NCBI GenBank assembly: GCA_031272345.1
Contig: JAISTZ010000182.1
Span: 1-35,550 of the forward strand
From: Spirochaetaceae bacterium
GTDB lineage: Bacteria; Spirochaetota; Spirochaetia; Treponematales; Treponemataceae
Reading direction: 5' to 3'
Length of the DNA: 35,550 bases
Shown here: one piece after another, positions 7,916-15,571 of the stretch
Numbering within the stretch: the stretch's first letter is position 1
Layout: each line of letters starts with the position of its first letter
The notes under the pieces: model-generated
What the model saw: only the letters and a program-made list of their open reading frames with translations
What the model was told of the DNA's origin: nothing
The model's database searches: none
Made by a program: the position numbers and the translations under genes

Positions 7916-7941
7916 GGTGCCAGGCACATGCGCCTGGCACC
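7916..7941. repeat. REP-like perfect palindrome
   Basis: GGTGCCAGGC at 7916-7925 and GCCTGGCACC at 7932-7941 form a perfect 10-bp inverted repeat around a 6-nt loop (ACATGC). It lies between the divergent feoA and Dabb genes, has no T-tract on either side, and so is not a standard terminator. It looks like an extragenic palindromic repeat; copy number elsewhere in the genome is unknown. Confidence 0.6.
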
Positions 7942-8000
7942 AAGCCGTACCATAGCCCAAACCTGCCCGCTGTGATAGACTGTTCACCTGGAGGTACAAA

Positions 8001-8300
8001 ATGGTACGACACCTTGCGTTATTTACCCTGACACCGGAAGCGCGCCGCGAAGGGATAGATGCGGTGGTGGAAAAAATCAACGAATCGGCCCGGCGGATGC
8101 TGGGGGAGGTCCCCGGACTTCTGGTTATGGAAGTGTGCCGCAACATTGTGGATGCGCCCCACGACATAGCCCTCTACAGCGAGTTCGACACCGAAGATGC
8201 GCTCATCACCTACCGCACCCACCCCGCGCACACCGCCCACAAGGAGCGCGTAAAACCCTATCTGTCCAACAGGGAAGTCATCGACCTGCGGGCGCGGTAG
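8001..8300 (+). CDS. Dabb (stress-responsive A/B barrel) domain protein
   Basis: 99-residue single-domain Dabb protein (dimeric alpha-beta barrel). It begins MVRHLALFTLTP, the usual first strand with the conserved His, and contains VCRNIVDAPHDIALYSEFDTEDAL and the YRTHPAHTAHKE helix typical of the family. TGGAGG sits 7 nt before the ATG. A possible extended -10 (TGATAGACT, ending 7981) lies upstream but lacks a good -35. The 3' end overlaps the convergent GH1 gene by 23 nt. Family members range from stress proteins to polyketide cyclases; no specific role is assignable. Confidence 0.87.
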   Translation: MVRHLALFTLTPEARREGIDAVVEKINESARRMLGEVPGLLVMEVCRNIVDAPHDIALYSEFDTEDALITYRTHPAHTAHKERVKPYLSNREVIDLRAR

Positions 8301-9591
8301 GGTATTCCTCCCCGGCCACGTAGTCCCCGTAGAGCCCCTCGTCCACGCCGCCCGCCCGGCTCACCGCGCTGAGGAAGCGGCCGCTTTTTTTGACAGACCG
8401 CTTCTGGCTGGGGTAATCCACGTGGACCAGGCCGAACCGGGCGGACTCCCCCTCGAGCCACTCGAAGTTGTCGCAGAAACACCAGTGGTAGTACCGCTCC
8501 ACGGGCACTGCGCTTTCGCACAGGGCCTTCAGGTGATCGTAGATGTAGCGGCTGCGGAAGGAGTCCGTTCCGTCGCAGGTTCCGTTTTCGGTGATGTACA
8601 CCGGGAGGGGCGCAAGGCGGCGGAGGCGTTCCGCGCAGTGGACAATGCCCTGGGGATAGATTTCCCACCCCAGGTCGTTCACGGGGACATGGGGGAAGGT
8701 ACTGTTTTCCGGGCCTGACACCGCCGAGCGGGTGTAGTAGTTGAGGCCGATGAAGTCGGAGAACCGGGACCCCGCCGGGAGCCGCGTCCCCGCGGGCCGG
8801 GAAAAGGGCCAGGCAAAGCGCCCCGTGAACAGGGCCCGGGAAATCGCGTCCTGGAAACACCGGTCATTGAACCAGGCAAAGAACCGGTGCGCCGGATTCG
8901 CCCGGTTCAGGGGCTCAAAGACCCTGGCGTGAATCGCGGCCCCAACCTTCGTCCCGGAAAGCCCCATCTCCTTCCGCACCCGGTGGATGAGCTCATAAGC
9001 CAGAATGTGCGCCCCCGCCAGGATGGACATCACCCTGAGGGCCCTGGCGAAGGACCGTTCCCCAGGGGGCCATTCCCCGGTCACGTAACCGAAAAAGGCG
9101 TACACATTCGGCTCATTGATGGTGACATATTCGTCCACGGCGCTTCCCAGGGCGCGGACGGTCTTCTCGGCGAATTCCAGGAACAGGGGGAGATTTTCGG
9201 GCCTTTCAAAGCCCCCGCGCCGGGCGAACCACAGGGGTTCCGCAAAGTGATGGAGCGTCACCAGGGGCTCAAGGCCGTAGCTGCGGAGGAGGGCGGTTTC
9301 CTCCCGGTAGTGGTCCAGGACATCCTCCCTGAACACCCCCGGCTCCGGCTCAATCCGCGCCCACTCCACCCCCAGGCGGACAATGGTGAACCCCAGGGAT
9401 CCCATGAGGTCCGCGTCTTCCTTCCAGCGCCTGTAGTGGTCGTTTGCCCTGCGGGGGTCCGAGCCGTCCTTGATAGCCCCCCGGTCTGCCCAGGCGGTCC
9501 AGGTGTGCTCCACCCCGGCCCCTTCGATCTGGGAAGCCGCGCTGGCCGCGCCGATTTTCATTCCGTCTTTGAGTTTGAATCCCCTGTCCAT
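8278..9591 (-). CDS. Glycoside hydrolase family 1 beta-glycosidase
   Basis: 437-residue GH1 enzyme, close to the family's usual 440-480, cleaving beta-glucosides or related beta-glycosides. The N-terminal substrate-site motif ASAASQIEGA is present; the acid/base is Glu160 in TINEPN and the nucleophile Glu335 in ITENG. No signal peptide, so cytoplasmic. Start ATG 9591 is chosen because a longer in-frame GTG/ATG would overlap the terminator of the upstream gene, and because a TGGTATAAT extended -10 ends 6 nt before it, with no Shine-Dalgarno: a predicted leaderless mRNA. Its 3' end overlaps the Dabb gene tail to tail. Confidence 0.93.
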   Translation of the reverse strand: MDRGFKLKDGMKIGAASAASQIEGAGVEHTWTAWADRGAIKDGSDPRRANDHYRRWKEDADLMGSLGFTIVRLGVEWARIEPEPGVFREDVLDHYREETALLRSYGLEPLVTLHHFAEPLWFARRGGFERPENLPLFLEFAEKTVRALGSAVDEYVTINEPNVYAFFGYVTGEWPPGERSFARALRVMSILAGAHILAYELIHRVRKEMGLSGTKVGAAIHARVFEPLNRANPAHRFFAWFNDRCFQDAISRALFTGRFAWPFSRPAGTRLPAGSRFSDFIGLNYYTRSAVSGPENSTFPHVPVNDLGWEIYPQGIVHCAERLRRLAPLPVYITENGTCDGTDSFRSRYIYDHLKALCESAVPVERYYHWCFCDNFEWLEGESARFGLVHVDYPSQKRSVKKSGRFLSAVSRAGGVDEGLYGDYVAGEEYPTAPAGR

Positions 9592-9606
9592 GGTTTGATT
9601 ATACCA
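9592..9606 (-). promoter_or_regulatory. Extended -10 promoter of the GH1 gene, predicted leaderless
   Basis: On the minus strand TGG-TATAAT (TGn extended -10; hexamer 9603-9598) is followed by CAAACC and ATG at 9591. With 6 nt between -10 and start, the predicted +1 is the A of the ATG. No good -35 is visible at 16-18 nt, as expected for an extended -10 promoter. Confidence 0.65.
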
Positions 9607-9613
9607 CAGGGAC

Positions 9614-9642
9614 AAAAAAAAGGGGCGTCCGGCGGGCGCCCC
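9614..9642 (-). terminator. Rho-independent terminator of the collagen-like lipoprotein gene
   Basis: Read on the minus strand, GGGGCG (9642-9637), a 9-nt loop, CGCCCC (9627-9622), then eight T (9621-9614). It lies 17 nt after the TAA of the lipoprotein gene and directly upstream of the GH1 promoter. Confidence 0.8.
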
Positions 9643-9658
9643 TGTCAAAGTTTTTTAG

Positions 9659-11932
9659 TTATTGGGCCTGGGGCCACACGCCGCCGGCGATGGTCGACGT
9701 GCCCGCCTTGAATGTGCCGGCCCCGTCACTTACCGCCGCGGTAAAGTTGCCGCCCCCGTCCGAGACGCCGCTGCTCAGCAGGTCGGACGCCTGGTTGGTT
9801 CCGCCGAACACGGCCTGGGTATCCGTCAGGTTGTTCAATTTGGTGATGACCGCGCCGTCCCCAAAGGTGAGCTTTGCGCCGTCAGCCCCCAGCACCTTTG
9901 TGCCCGTTATGGGCGTGATTGTGCCGGCCTGACCGGTTCCCCCAAAGACGATTTCCGCAGCCGCGCCCAGAGTGAAGGTCTTGGAATCCGTCGTGAACGT
10001 GAGGGCCGCCGCGTTGGTTGCGGCCGGAGTAATGGCCGCCTGGCCGCCGCTTTCCCTGGTGTAGGTTGCCTCGTCGCCGGAGTCACCCTTGAGTTCGATG
10101 CCGTAGTCCGACGCGCCGCCGCTCTTCAGCGAAATCCCCGCGCCCTTCAGGGTGACGGCGGCGTCGCCGTTTGTCCCGTCGAAGGTGAAAACACCGGCGC
10201 TCAGGCTAATCTTGTCGGAGGCGTTCACATCCGCCAGGAGCATACCCTCCCCGGAAATTGCCGTCACCTGGCCGGTCTGGGCCGCCACGTGGCTTGAAAC
10301 GGAGCCCGCCCCAAGGATGACGACCCTGCCGCCGTTTTTGACGGCCAGGGACGCCGGGGCGGATGCGCCTTGCAGGTTGACCTCGGGGGTTGCGCCGCCG
10401 GTAATGAGGACGTCATATTCCGCCCCCGCACCCGCCCCCGCAAGGATGGACGACCTGGACAGGGTGACGGCGTTGGCGTCGTCATTGGCGGAGAGGCTCG
10501 TGCCGTCCCCTGCCCGGATCACCGCCGCGCCCCTTGCCTCAAGGCCGGCGTAGCTGTTTGCCGCTCCCTTCACGGTGAAGGTCGCGCCCCCGGGCACGTA
10601 GAGGCCGGTGTCGCCGAAGGTTACGGCGGCCCCGGAAGCCGTGAAGCCGGCCCTCGAGGAGGAAGCGTTGTTGTTGCTCAGGACGACGCAGTCGGCGCTG
10701 TTGGCCCCGACAGTCAGGTTGTCCCCGGTGGTGTTGCCCGTGGTGATGGTGTCGTCCGCCTGGGTGACGACCGTCGCGCCCGTTGAGGCGTAGGTCCCCG
10801 GGCCGAACACGACCTTCCCCGTGGCGATGGACGCCCCGGACTTAACCGTGACCGCCGCGCTGCTGTTGAGAGTCAGAGAGACCCCGGGCGCGGCGGAACC
10901 CGCCACGGCTCCCTCCCCCGCAAGGACGAGATCCCCAGGGGCCGCCGGCAGGGTGATTGTGCCCGCGCCGTCCAGGGTCACGGTGAGTTTTGCGCCGCCC
11001 CCCGCCAGGGTGATGGCCCCGGTGTTGGCCGCCCCGATGGCCGCCGATGCGGTTGCGGGCAGGGTAAGGGTTGCCGGACTTGCGGCGCTGTTAAACACGT
11101 TGGTCAGGGTTTGGTCCGCGCCGCCGATGGACACGGCCTGGCCGTTCAGGTCGATGGCGGAGACTCCGCCCTGGGCAAAATCCGCGGTGACGGTGAGGCC
11201 GCCGGCTGCTTTGAGGACGGCAATTTCCGTGTTCGCGCCGATGGTCAGGCTGGGATGGGTCCCGCTGATTCCGACGGCCCCCAGAAATTTGTAGCGCCCG
11301 GCCCCTGTGCCGGTGACGTCATCCCCGAAGGACGCGCCGTCACCCAAAACAAAGAGCTGCTGGGCCGCAAATTTTGCTGCCAGATCGGCAAATTTGGCGG
11401 CGTCGACCTCGCCCAGGGCGGAGCCGAGAATCGCCATGGGTCCCGTAGCCGCGCTTCCGCTCAGGTCGATGGCGGCCTGGTCCGCCGCGATGGGGACTCG
11501 GGTAAAATTCGTGGTAATCCTGTCCGCCCCGTCAAAGTTTTCGGGCACAAGGGCGACGGCGTTTGTCCCCCCAGAGGTGAGGGCGGTTCCGTCAATGATC
11601 AGGGTTCCGGGATAGGCGGTCACCGTTGCGCCCCCCGTGCTGCCGGAGTCCACCTGCAATGAGGCCCCCGCCAAAATCCGCAGGGTTTGCCCCCTGGGAA
11701 TGGTTATGCCGGTCTCGCTGGTTGCGGCCGCCCCCTGGACGACCACATCGAACCCGGCGTCAAGCAGGGTCTGGATGTTGTCGCCGTTGGCGTAGATGAT
11801 CGGCCCCCGGGGCCCGGAGCCTCCGGACCCGCCCGTTGCTCCCGCGGGGCCCGCCGGGCCCTCGCACCCCAGGGTGATGAAAGCCGCCAGCGCGATCGCC
11901 GCGGCTCCGAAAAGCAGACTTCTTTTCTTCAT
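9659..11932 (-). CDS. Large Gly/Ala/Thr-rich surface lipoprotein with collagen-like N-terminus
   Basis: 757 residues; no assigned family. The signal peptide MKKRSLLFGAAAIALAAF is followed by lipobox ITLGC (Cys23), then about six Gly-X-Y triplets (residues 25-44, GPAGPAGATGGSGGSGPRGP) as in collagen-like spacers. The rest is a long series of short beta-strand-like segments rich in Gly, Ala, Thr, Val (patterns such as AVTLKGAG, GATFTVKGAA, GGRVVILGAG), suggesting a beta-helix/solenoid passenger exposed on the surface. Only one Cys follows the lipid Cys. ATG 11932 has AAGGAG 6 nt upstream. Monocistronic with its own promoter and terminator. Adhesin or structural surface protein is inference. Confidence 0.72.
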   Translation of the reverse strand: MKKRSLLFGAAAIALAAFITLGCEGPAGPAGATGGSGGSGPRGPIIYANGDNIQTLLDAGFDVVVQGAAATSETGITIPRGQTLRILAGASLQVDSGSTGGATVTAYPGTLIIDGTALTSGGTNAVALVPENFDGADRITTNFTRVPIAADQAAIDLSGSAATGPMAILGSALGEVDAAKFADLAAKFAAQQLFVLGDGASFGDDVTGTGAGRYKFLGAVGISGTHPSLTIGANTEIAVLKAAGGLTVTADFAQGGVSAIDLNGQAVSIGGADQTLTNVFNSAASPATLTLPATASAAIGAANTGAITLAGGGAKLTVTLDGAGTITLPAAPGDLVLAGEGAVAGSAAPGVSLTLNSSAAVTVKSGASIATGKVVFGPGTYASTGATVVTQADDTITTGNTTGDNLTVGANSADCVVLSNNNASSSRAGFTASGAAVTFGDTGLYVPGGATFTVKGAANSYAGLEARGAAVIRAGDGTSLSANDDANAVTLSRSSILAGAGAGAEYDVLITGGATPEVNLQGASAPASLAVKNGGRVVILGAGSVSSHVAAQTGQVTAISGEGMLLADVNASDKISLSAGVFTFDGTNGDAAVTLKGAGISLKSGGASDYGIELKGDSGDEATYTRESGGQAAITPAATNAAALTFTTDSKTFTLGAAAEIVFGGTGQAGTITPITGTKVLGADGAKLTFGDGAVITKLNNLTDTQAVFGGTNQASDLLSSGVSDGGGNFTAAVSDGAGTFKAGTSTIAGGVWPQAQ

Positions 11933-12219
11933 GAAGTACTCCTTACGTATGTAGTAGCCCCGCAAACCGCGGAGCCCGGAAAGCTGCCTGAACAGGGTAA
12001 ACGCCGGACAGCTCCGTTTACAAAGAAGACAAGAGACCTGTGAGGATATGACTATTATGGGATAAAGAGATGATGACTCTTTTTAAGCAGTACCTATCGA
12101 ACACGTGAGCCTCTTCTTGAAAAGCCCGGCAGGGCCGGACGCATTTCCGTTTATGCGCCTATCAAAGTAGACTGAAAATTGCTCGATGGCATTTCTCAGC
12201 GCTTTCCTAGCTTTTCCTG
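11933..12219 (-). other. Predicted 287-nt structured 5' leader of the collagen-like lipoprotein gene
   Basis: No gene seen in this stretch. From the predicted transcription start near 12219 to ATG 11932 the RNA can form several stem-loops: CTGAGAA/TTTTCAG early on; GCGCAT/ATGCGT; CCGGC-CCT-GCCGG; a perfect 7-bp GTAAACG/CGTTTAC stem (12021-12015 with 12003-11997) enclosing a GGA-GCTG-TCC helix; and an imperfect GC-rich stem (about 11977-11955) just before the ribosome-binding site. No known riboswitch consensus was recognised. Confidence 0.45.
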
Positions 12220-12225
12220 TCAATA

Positions 12226-12254
12226 AATATAGTGTGACGGCGCCGGTTTGTCAA
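12226..12254 (-). promoter_or_regulatory. Sigma-70 promoter of the collagen-like lipoprotein gene
   Basis: On the minus strand: perfect -35 TTGACA (12254-12249), 17-nt spacer, -10 TATATT (12231-12226). It sits 37 nt downstream of the stop of the upstream minus-strand gene, so the lipoprotein gene is likely transcribed independently. Confidence 0.75.
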
Positions 12255-12290
12255 GGATTTTTGAAAAAAACAGGAAATTTCAGCGGATTT

Positions 12291-12926
12291 TTACGGGGAC
12301 GGCGCTTTTTTTGAGCGGGATTTTGACAAACAGGCGGCCCCGAAGACCAGGGACAGGCCAAGGAACACCCCGGTCACAGGCGCATAGGCCTGTTCCCCCG
12401 TGTACCGCAGGGCCTCCGCAGCCGGGGGCAGGGCAAGCGCGGCGATGAGCGCGGGGATGACGGCCAGGGGCGTCCTGCTTCGTAAAGCAAAAAGAAACAA
12501 AAACGCCGCGTCCGCGGTCATCAGGGCGTACATGAGGGGCGCAAGGAGGGATTCAAAATAAGCGGCGGGGACGGGGGCGGAGAGTATCCGGTAGGGGACC
12601 ATCACCGCGTAATAGGACGAAAGGAGCAGGAAGCCGGACAGGCTTTTTTCTCCGGGGTCCCCGGAAAACAGGAGATAGGCAAGGGCAAAAAGGAACACAA
12701 CCGGCAGGAGGGAGACGGAAAAAAACAGCGGCAGAAAGACCTTCACGAAATCCGCGGGGATTTCCGGCAGGGGGAACACAAAGAGCCACCGGCACAGGCA
12801 GACGATAATCCCCGCCCCCAGGCCCAGGGTGATTGCCTGAATCCGGGACGCCCGGTTTTCCGGCGCAAGGCACACGGCGGCGGCAACGGTCAGGGGGAAA
12901 ACCCCCAGCAGGAAGAGGGCCGTCAC
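12291..12926 (-). CDS. Hypothetical multi-pass membrane protein
   Basis: 211 residues with about six hydrophobic helices (approximately residues 2-20, 30-50, 62-88, 98-118, 125-150, 160-205) and a basic C-terminus KSRSKKAPSP. No family recognised. GTG 12926 is chosen because it overlaps the upstream stop as GTGA and GGAGG lies 7 nt upstream; a longer frame would run back through the flavodoxin gene. The strict overlap couples it to the flavodoxin/ferredoxin gene, hinting at a membrane partner for electron transfer, which is only inference. Confidence 0.65.
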   Translation of the reverse strand: MTALFLLGVFPLTVAAAVCLAPENRASRIQAITLGLGAGIIVCLCRWLFVFPLPEIPADFVKVFLPLFFSVSLLPVVFLFALAYLLFSGDPGEKSLSGFLLLSSYYAVMVPYRILSAPVPAAYFESLLAPLMYALMTADAAFLFLFALRSRTPLAVIPALIAALALPPAAEALRYTGEQAYAPVTGVFLGLSLVFGAACLSKSRSKKAPSP

Positions 12927-13741
12927 AGGAACACCTCCGGTTCGGCCCGCCGCGAAAACTGTGCTTCCAGCTCGTGCTGGTGGTACAGGAAATTTTTGTC
13001 CGAAAAGAACTTGGCCCCCCTGGGACAGCCTTTGACGCAGGCGCAGCACTTTATGCAGATCCCCGGTATGTCCCGCACGTTGTCCCTGTTGATGGACCCC
13101 ATGGTGCAGATCTCCGCGCAGACCTTGCAGTTGGTGCAGCCGTCACTTGTCTCGGGCTTGACCTTGCGGATGTCGATGGGGTTCCCCTGCCGGTCCCTGG
13201 GCTGGTAGTAGCCCCGGTACGGGGCGGGTGTTCCCTTTACGGTGATGAGTCCCGGGGATTCCGCTGCGGCAATTTTCCGGGCCGCCTTCCGGGCAAAGTC
13301 CTGTGCCAGGGCCATGTCCGCGCCGTCGGGCCGGCCCCTGCCCAGGGTGGTGGAAAAGGAGTGTTCCCCCACAAAGGCTCCCGCCGCAAAGGGACGGAAG
13401 CCGCAGGCTGCAAGGATGTCCCGCAGCTCGATGAGGGCGTCGTCGTAGGCGCGGTTCCCGAAGAGCGCCACCGGGACGGCGGCGGCGTTCCCCCCGCGCA
13501 CAGCGGCGAGGGGCTTGAGGAGCAGGTTCGGCACCCGCCCGGCGTAGACCGGAGTTCCAAAGAACACCAGGTGGTCCGCCTGAAACACGGGGAACCGTTC
13601 CCGGGCTTCGGGCAGGCTGAAGTCGTGCACGGCGGACGGCGCGCCGAGTTCCACCGCCGCGGTATCGGCGAGGGCCTCGACGAGCTTTTTTGTGGTCCCC
13701 GTGCCGGAAAAATATACGGCCCACACCTTTGTTATCTTCAT
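12923..13741 (-). CDS. EFR1-type flavodoxin-ferredoxin fusion protein
   Basis: 272 residues. The N-terminal flavodoxin-like half has the FMN phosphate loop FSGTGTTKK (residues about 11-19) and a FFGTPVYAGRVP segment; the C-terminal half (from Cys202) has two 4Fe-4S motifs, CTNCKVCAEIC and CIKCCACVKGC, each with CX2CX2CX3C spacing. This is the EFR1-family architecture, seen in anaerobes; it presumably passes electrons between FMN and clusters, partner unknown. ATG 13741 overlaps the tsaD stop (ATGA) and has AAGGAG 6 nt upstream. The 3' end couples to a membrane protein. Confidence 0.88.
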   Translation of the reverse strand: MKITKVWAVYFSGTGTTKKLVEALADTAAVELGAPSAVHDFSLPEARERFPVFQADHLVFFGTPVYAGRVPNLLLKPLAAVRGGNAAAVPVALFGNRAYDDALIELRDILAACGFRPFAAGAFVGEHSFSTTLGRGRPDGADMALAQDFARKAARKIAAAESPGLITVKGTPAPYRGYYQPRDRQGNPIDIRKVKPETSDGCTNCKVCAEICTMGSINRDNVRDIPGICIKCCACVKGCPRGAKFFSDKNFLYHQHELEAQFSRRAEPEVFL

Positions 13742-14784
13742 GGCAGCTCCTTGCCGCGCCGGGCCGCCGGTTTGAACGCCGGGATTCGCGCGCTGGCGCT
13801 TACGTCCCAGGGGGACGTTTCCCCCCGGCTGAGGTATTGGTACCCGACCCCCGCCACCATTGCGCCGTTGTCCGTGCACAGTTTGAGGGGCGGGAACACG
13901 CAGGTGAGGTCTGTCCTGGCGGCGAGGGCAGCCCGGAGCCGGGAATTCGCCGCCACCCCGCCACCGGCCACAACCGTGGTGAGTCCCGTGTCGTCCACAG
14001 CCCGGAAGAGGCTCCGGGTAAGAATTTTCACCGCCGCCTCCTGAAAGGCCGCGGCGATGTTTTCGTTTGTCCGGGGAAATTCGGGGTTCCAGAACCGGTC
14101 GAGCTGGTTTATGGCCGCGGTTTTTAAGCCCGAATAGGACAGGCTGCAATGCCCCCGCGCACCGAGCTTCCCCAGGGTCTTCAGGTTCGGCATGGGGAAT
14201 CTGGCTGCCCTGGGGTTCCCCCCCTGGGCGAGCTTGTCGATAACAACGCCCCCGGGGTAGCCCAGGCCGTAGAATTTCGCCACCTTGTCGAAGGCCTCCC
14301 CCGCCGCGTCGTCGACGGTTGCGCCCAGGACTTCGATTTCGTCAAAGCCGGTCACCTTGCAGATGAGGCTGTGTCCCCCGGACACCAGGAGTCCCAGGTA
14401 GGGATAGGGGATGTCCCTGTCCAGGTGGGCCGCGTAGAGGTGGGCCAGCATGTGATTCACCGCGATGAAGGGCTTCCGCTCCCCCCAGGCGATTGTCTTG
14501 GCGAAGGTGAGCCCCACCAGGAGTGACCCCATGAGGCCCGGCCTGTTTGTGGCGGCGAAGGCGCCGATGTCCGAGAGGGCGCACCCCGCGTCCCCAAGGG
14601 CCTTCCGCGCCACAGGGAGGATCCACTCGGTGTGCTTGCGGCTGGCGATTTCCGGCACCACCCCGCTGAATTGCCGGTGAAAGGGGATCTGGGTGGCCAC
14701 CACCGAGCTGAGGATGCGCTTCCCGTCTTCCACCACGGCGGCCGCGGTTTCGTCACAGGATGTCTCAAATCCAAGGACAAGCAT
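13738..14784 (-). CDS. tsaD: tRNA N6-adenosine threonylcarbamoyltransferase TsaD
   Basis: 348 residues, full length. TsaD transfers the threonylcarbamoyl group to A37 of ANN-decoding tRNAs (t6A), working with TsaB/TsaE. The ASKHA start LGFETSCDETAAA and the metal-binding His111/His115 of VNHMLAH match the family, as do VSGGHS and the late VAGGGVAANSRLR. No Shine-Dalgarno: upstream of the ATG are CTCCTCCCC and a TGCTATACT extended -10, so transcription is predicted to begin 1 nt before the start codon. First gene of a three-gene coupled operon. Confidence 0.97.
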   Translation of the reverse strand: MLVLGFETSCDETAAAVVEDGKRILSSVVATQIPFHRQFSGVVPEIASRKHTEWILPVARKALGDAGCALSDIGAFAATNRPGLMGSLLVGLTFAKTIAWGERKPFIAVNHMLAHLYAAHLDRDIPYPYLGLLVSGGHSLICKVTGFDEIEVLGATVDDAAGEAFDKVAKFYGLGYPGGVVIDKLAQGGNPRAARFPMPNLKTLGKLGARGHCSLSYSGLKTAAINQLDRFWNPEFPRTNENIAAAFQEAAVKILTRSLFRAVDDTGLTTVVAGGGVAANSRLRAALAARTDLTCVFPPLKLCTDNGAMVAGVGYQYLSRGETSPWDVSASARIPAFKPAARRGKELP

Positions 14785-14800
14785 GGGGAGGAGTATAGCA
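14785..14800 (-). promoter_or_regulatory. Extended -10 promoter of tsaD, predicted near-leaderless
   Basis: On the minus strand TGC-TATACT (hexamer 14797-14792), then 7 nt (CCTCCCC) to ATG 14784. The predicted +1 is 14785, one base before the ATG. No convincing -35 and no Shine-Dalgarno are seen. Confidence 0.6.
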
Positions 14801-14882
14801 TAGAAAGGGAATTTTTAGAATCCCCCGCACTTTTGCCTGGCCTTTCGCAGGTATTGAAGGGGGCCGCCGGGCTTTGGAGGGC

Positions 14883-14911
14883 TTGACAGGGCTGTTTTTT
14901 TTTTCTACAGT
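14883..14911 (+). promoter_or_regulatory. Sigma-70 promoter of the lpoB lipoprotein operon
   Basis: Perfect -35 TTGACA (14883-14888), 17-nt spacer containing a run of ten T, -10 TACAGT (14906-14911). The start is expected near 14918, 14 nt before ATG 14932, with AGGAGAG as ribosome-binding site. Confidence 0.7.
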
Positions 14912-14931
14912 TTCTTCAGCAGGAGAGTATC

Positions 14932-15561
14932 ATGCAAACACACGCCAAAACGCTGATTGCCGCCGGAATCACCGCCCTTTTATGCCTTGGGTGCGCCGCA
15001 ACCCCAGCGGGGGTAACCCGGGTCTCCGTGAACGAGCAGATCGACCTCACCGGCCGCTGGAACGACACGGACGCGCGTACCGTGTGCGCCGCCCTCATCG
15101 GCAAGTGCCTGGAATCCCCCAGGGTCAGCAAATTCGTAAGTGACTACAAAGCAAAAAATAAGGGGCGGGCGCCGGCCGTCATTGTGGGGACCTTCCGCAA
15201 CACGAGCAGCGAGCACATCGACACAACGATTATCTCCCGGGCCATGGAAGTGGCCATCCAAAACGACGGCAGGCTTGATTTTGTCGCCGGGGGGGAGGAA
15301 CTGCAAGAGATGCGGGCCCTCCGGGAGGACCAGCTTTCCAACGCCAGCGAGGCCACCGCCGCGGCCCTGGGGAACGAGACCGGCGCGGACCTGGTGCTCA
15401 CCGGGGAGGTCAAGGCAATCGTGGAGACCCTGGGGGGCGAGCAGGTGCGGTCCTACTTCGTAAGTGCGGCCATCACGGACATCGAAACCACCGTCCGCCT
15501 GTGGACAGGGGACGACGACTCAATCAAAAAATATATCAAGCGGCCGAAGGTAAAACTGTAG
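14932..15561 (+). CDS. lpoB: Penicillin-binding protein activator LpoB family lipoprotein
   Basis: 209 residues. Signal peptide with lipobox CLGC (Cys21), then a globular domain of the LpoB family: VNEQIDLTGRWNDTDAR near the N-terminus, APAVIVGTFRNTSSEHIDT, DFVAGGEELQEMR and GADLVLTGEVKAI. In proteobacteria LpoB is an outer-membrane lipoprotein that activates PBP1b; in this organism the target is unknown. It heads a row of four lipoproteins, with 10 nt to the next gene. AGGAG 7 nt before the ATG supports the start. Confidence 0.88.
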   Translation: MQTHAKTLIAAGITALLCLGCAATPAGVTRVSVNEQIDLTGRWNDTDARTVCAALIGKCLESPRVSKFVSDYKAKNKGRAPAVIVGTFRNTSSEHIDTTIISRAMEVAIQNDGRLDFVAGGEELQEMRALREDQLSNASEATAAALGNETGADLVLTGEVKAIVETLGGEQVRSYFVSAAITDIETTVRLWTGDDDSIKKYIKRPKVKL

Positions 15562-15571
15562 GAAGGGGGCC

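Noticed and set aside
11687..12043. Plus-strand frames opposite the surface lipoprotein and its leader
   Set aside because: No ribosome-binding site or domain; leader structure and minus-strand promoter explain the region.
12180..12219. Possible cyclic-di-GMP or other known riboswitch in the lipoprotein leader
   Set aside because: I could not match conserved core motifs of any known riboswitch class; left as an unassigned structured leader.
13742..14149. N-terminal extension of the flavodoxin-ferredoxin frame over tsaD
   Set aside because: It runs through tsaD in another frame; ATGA overlap and AAGGAG mark ATG 13741.
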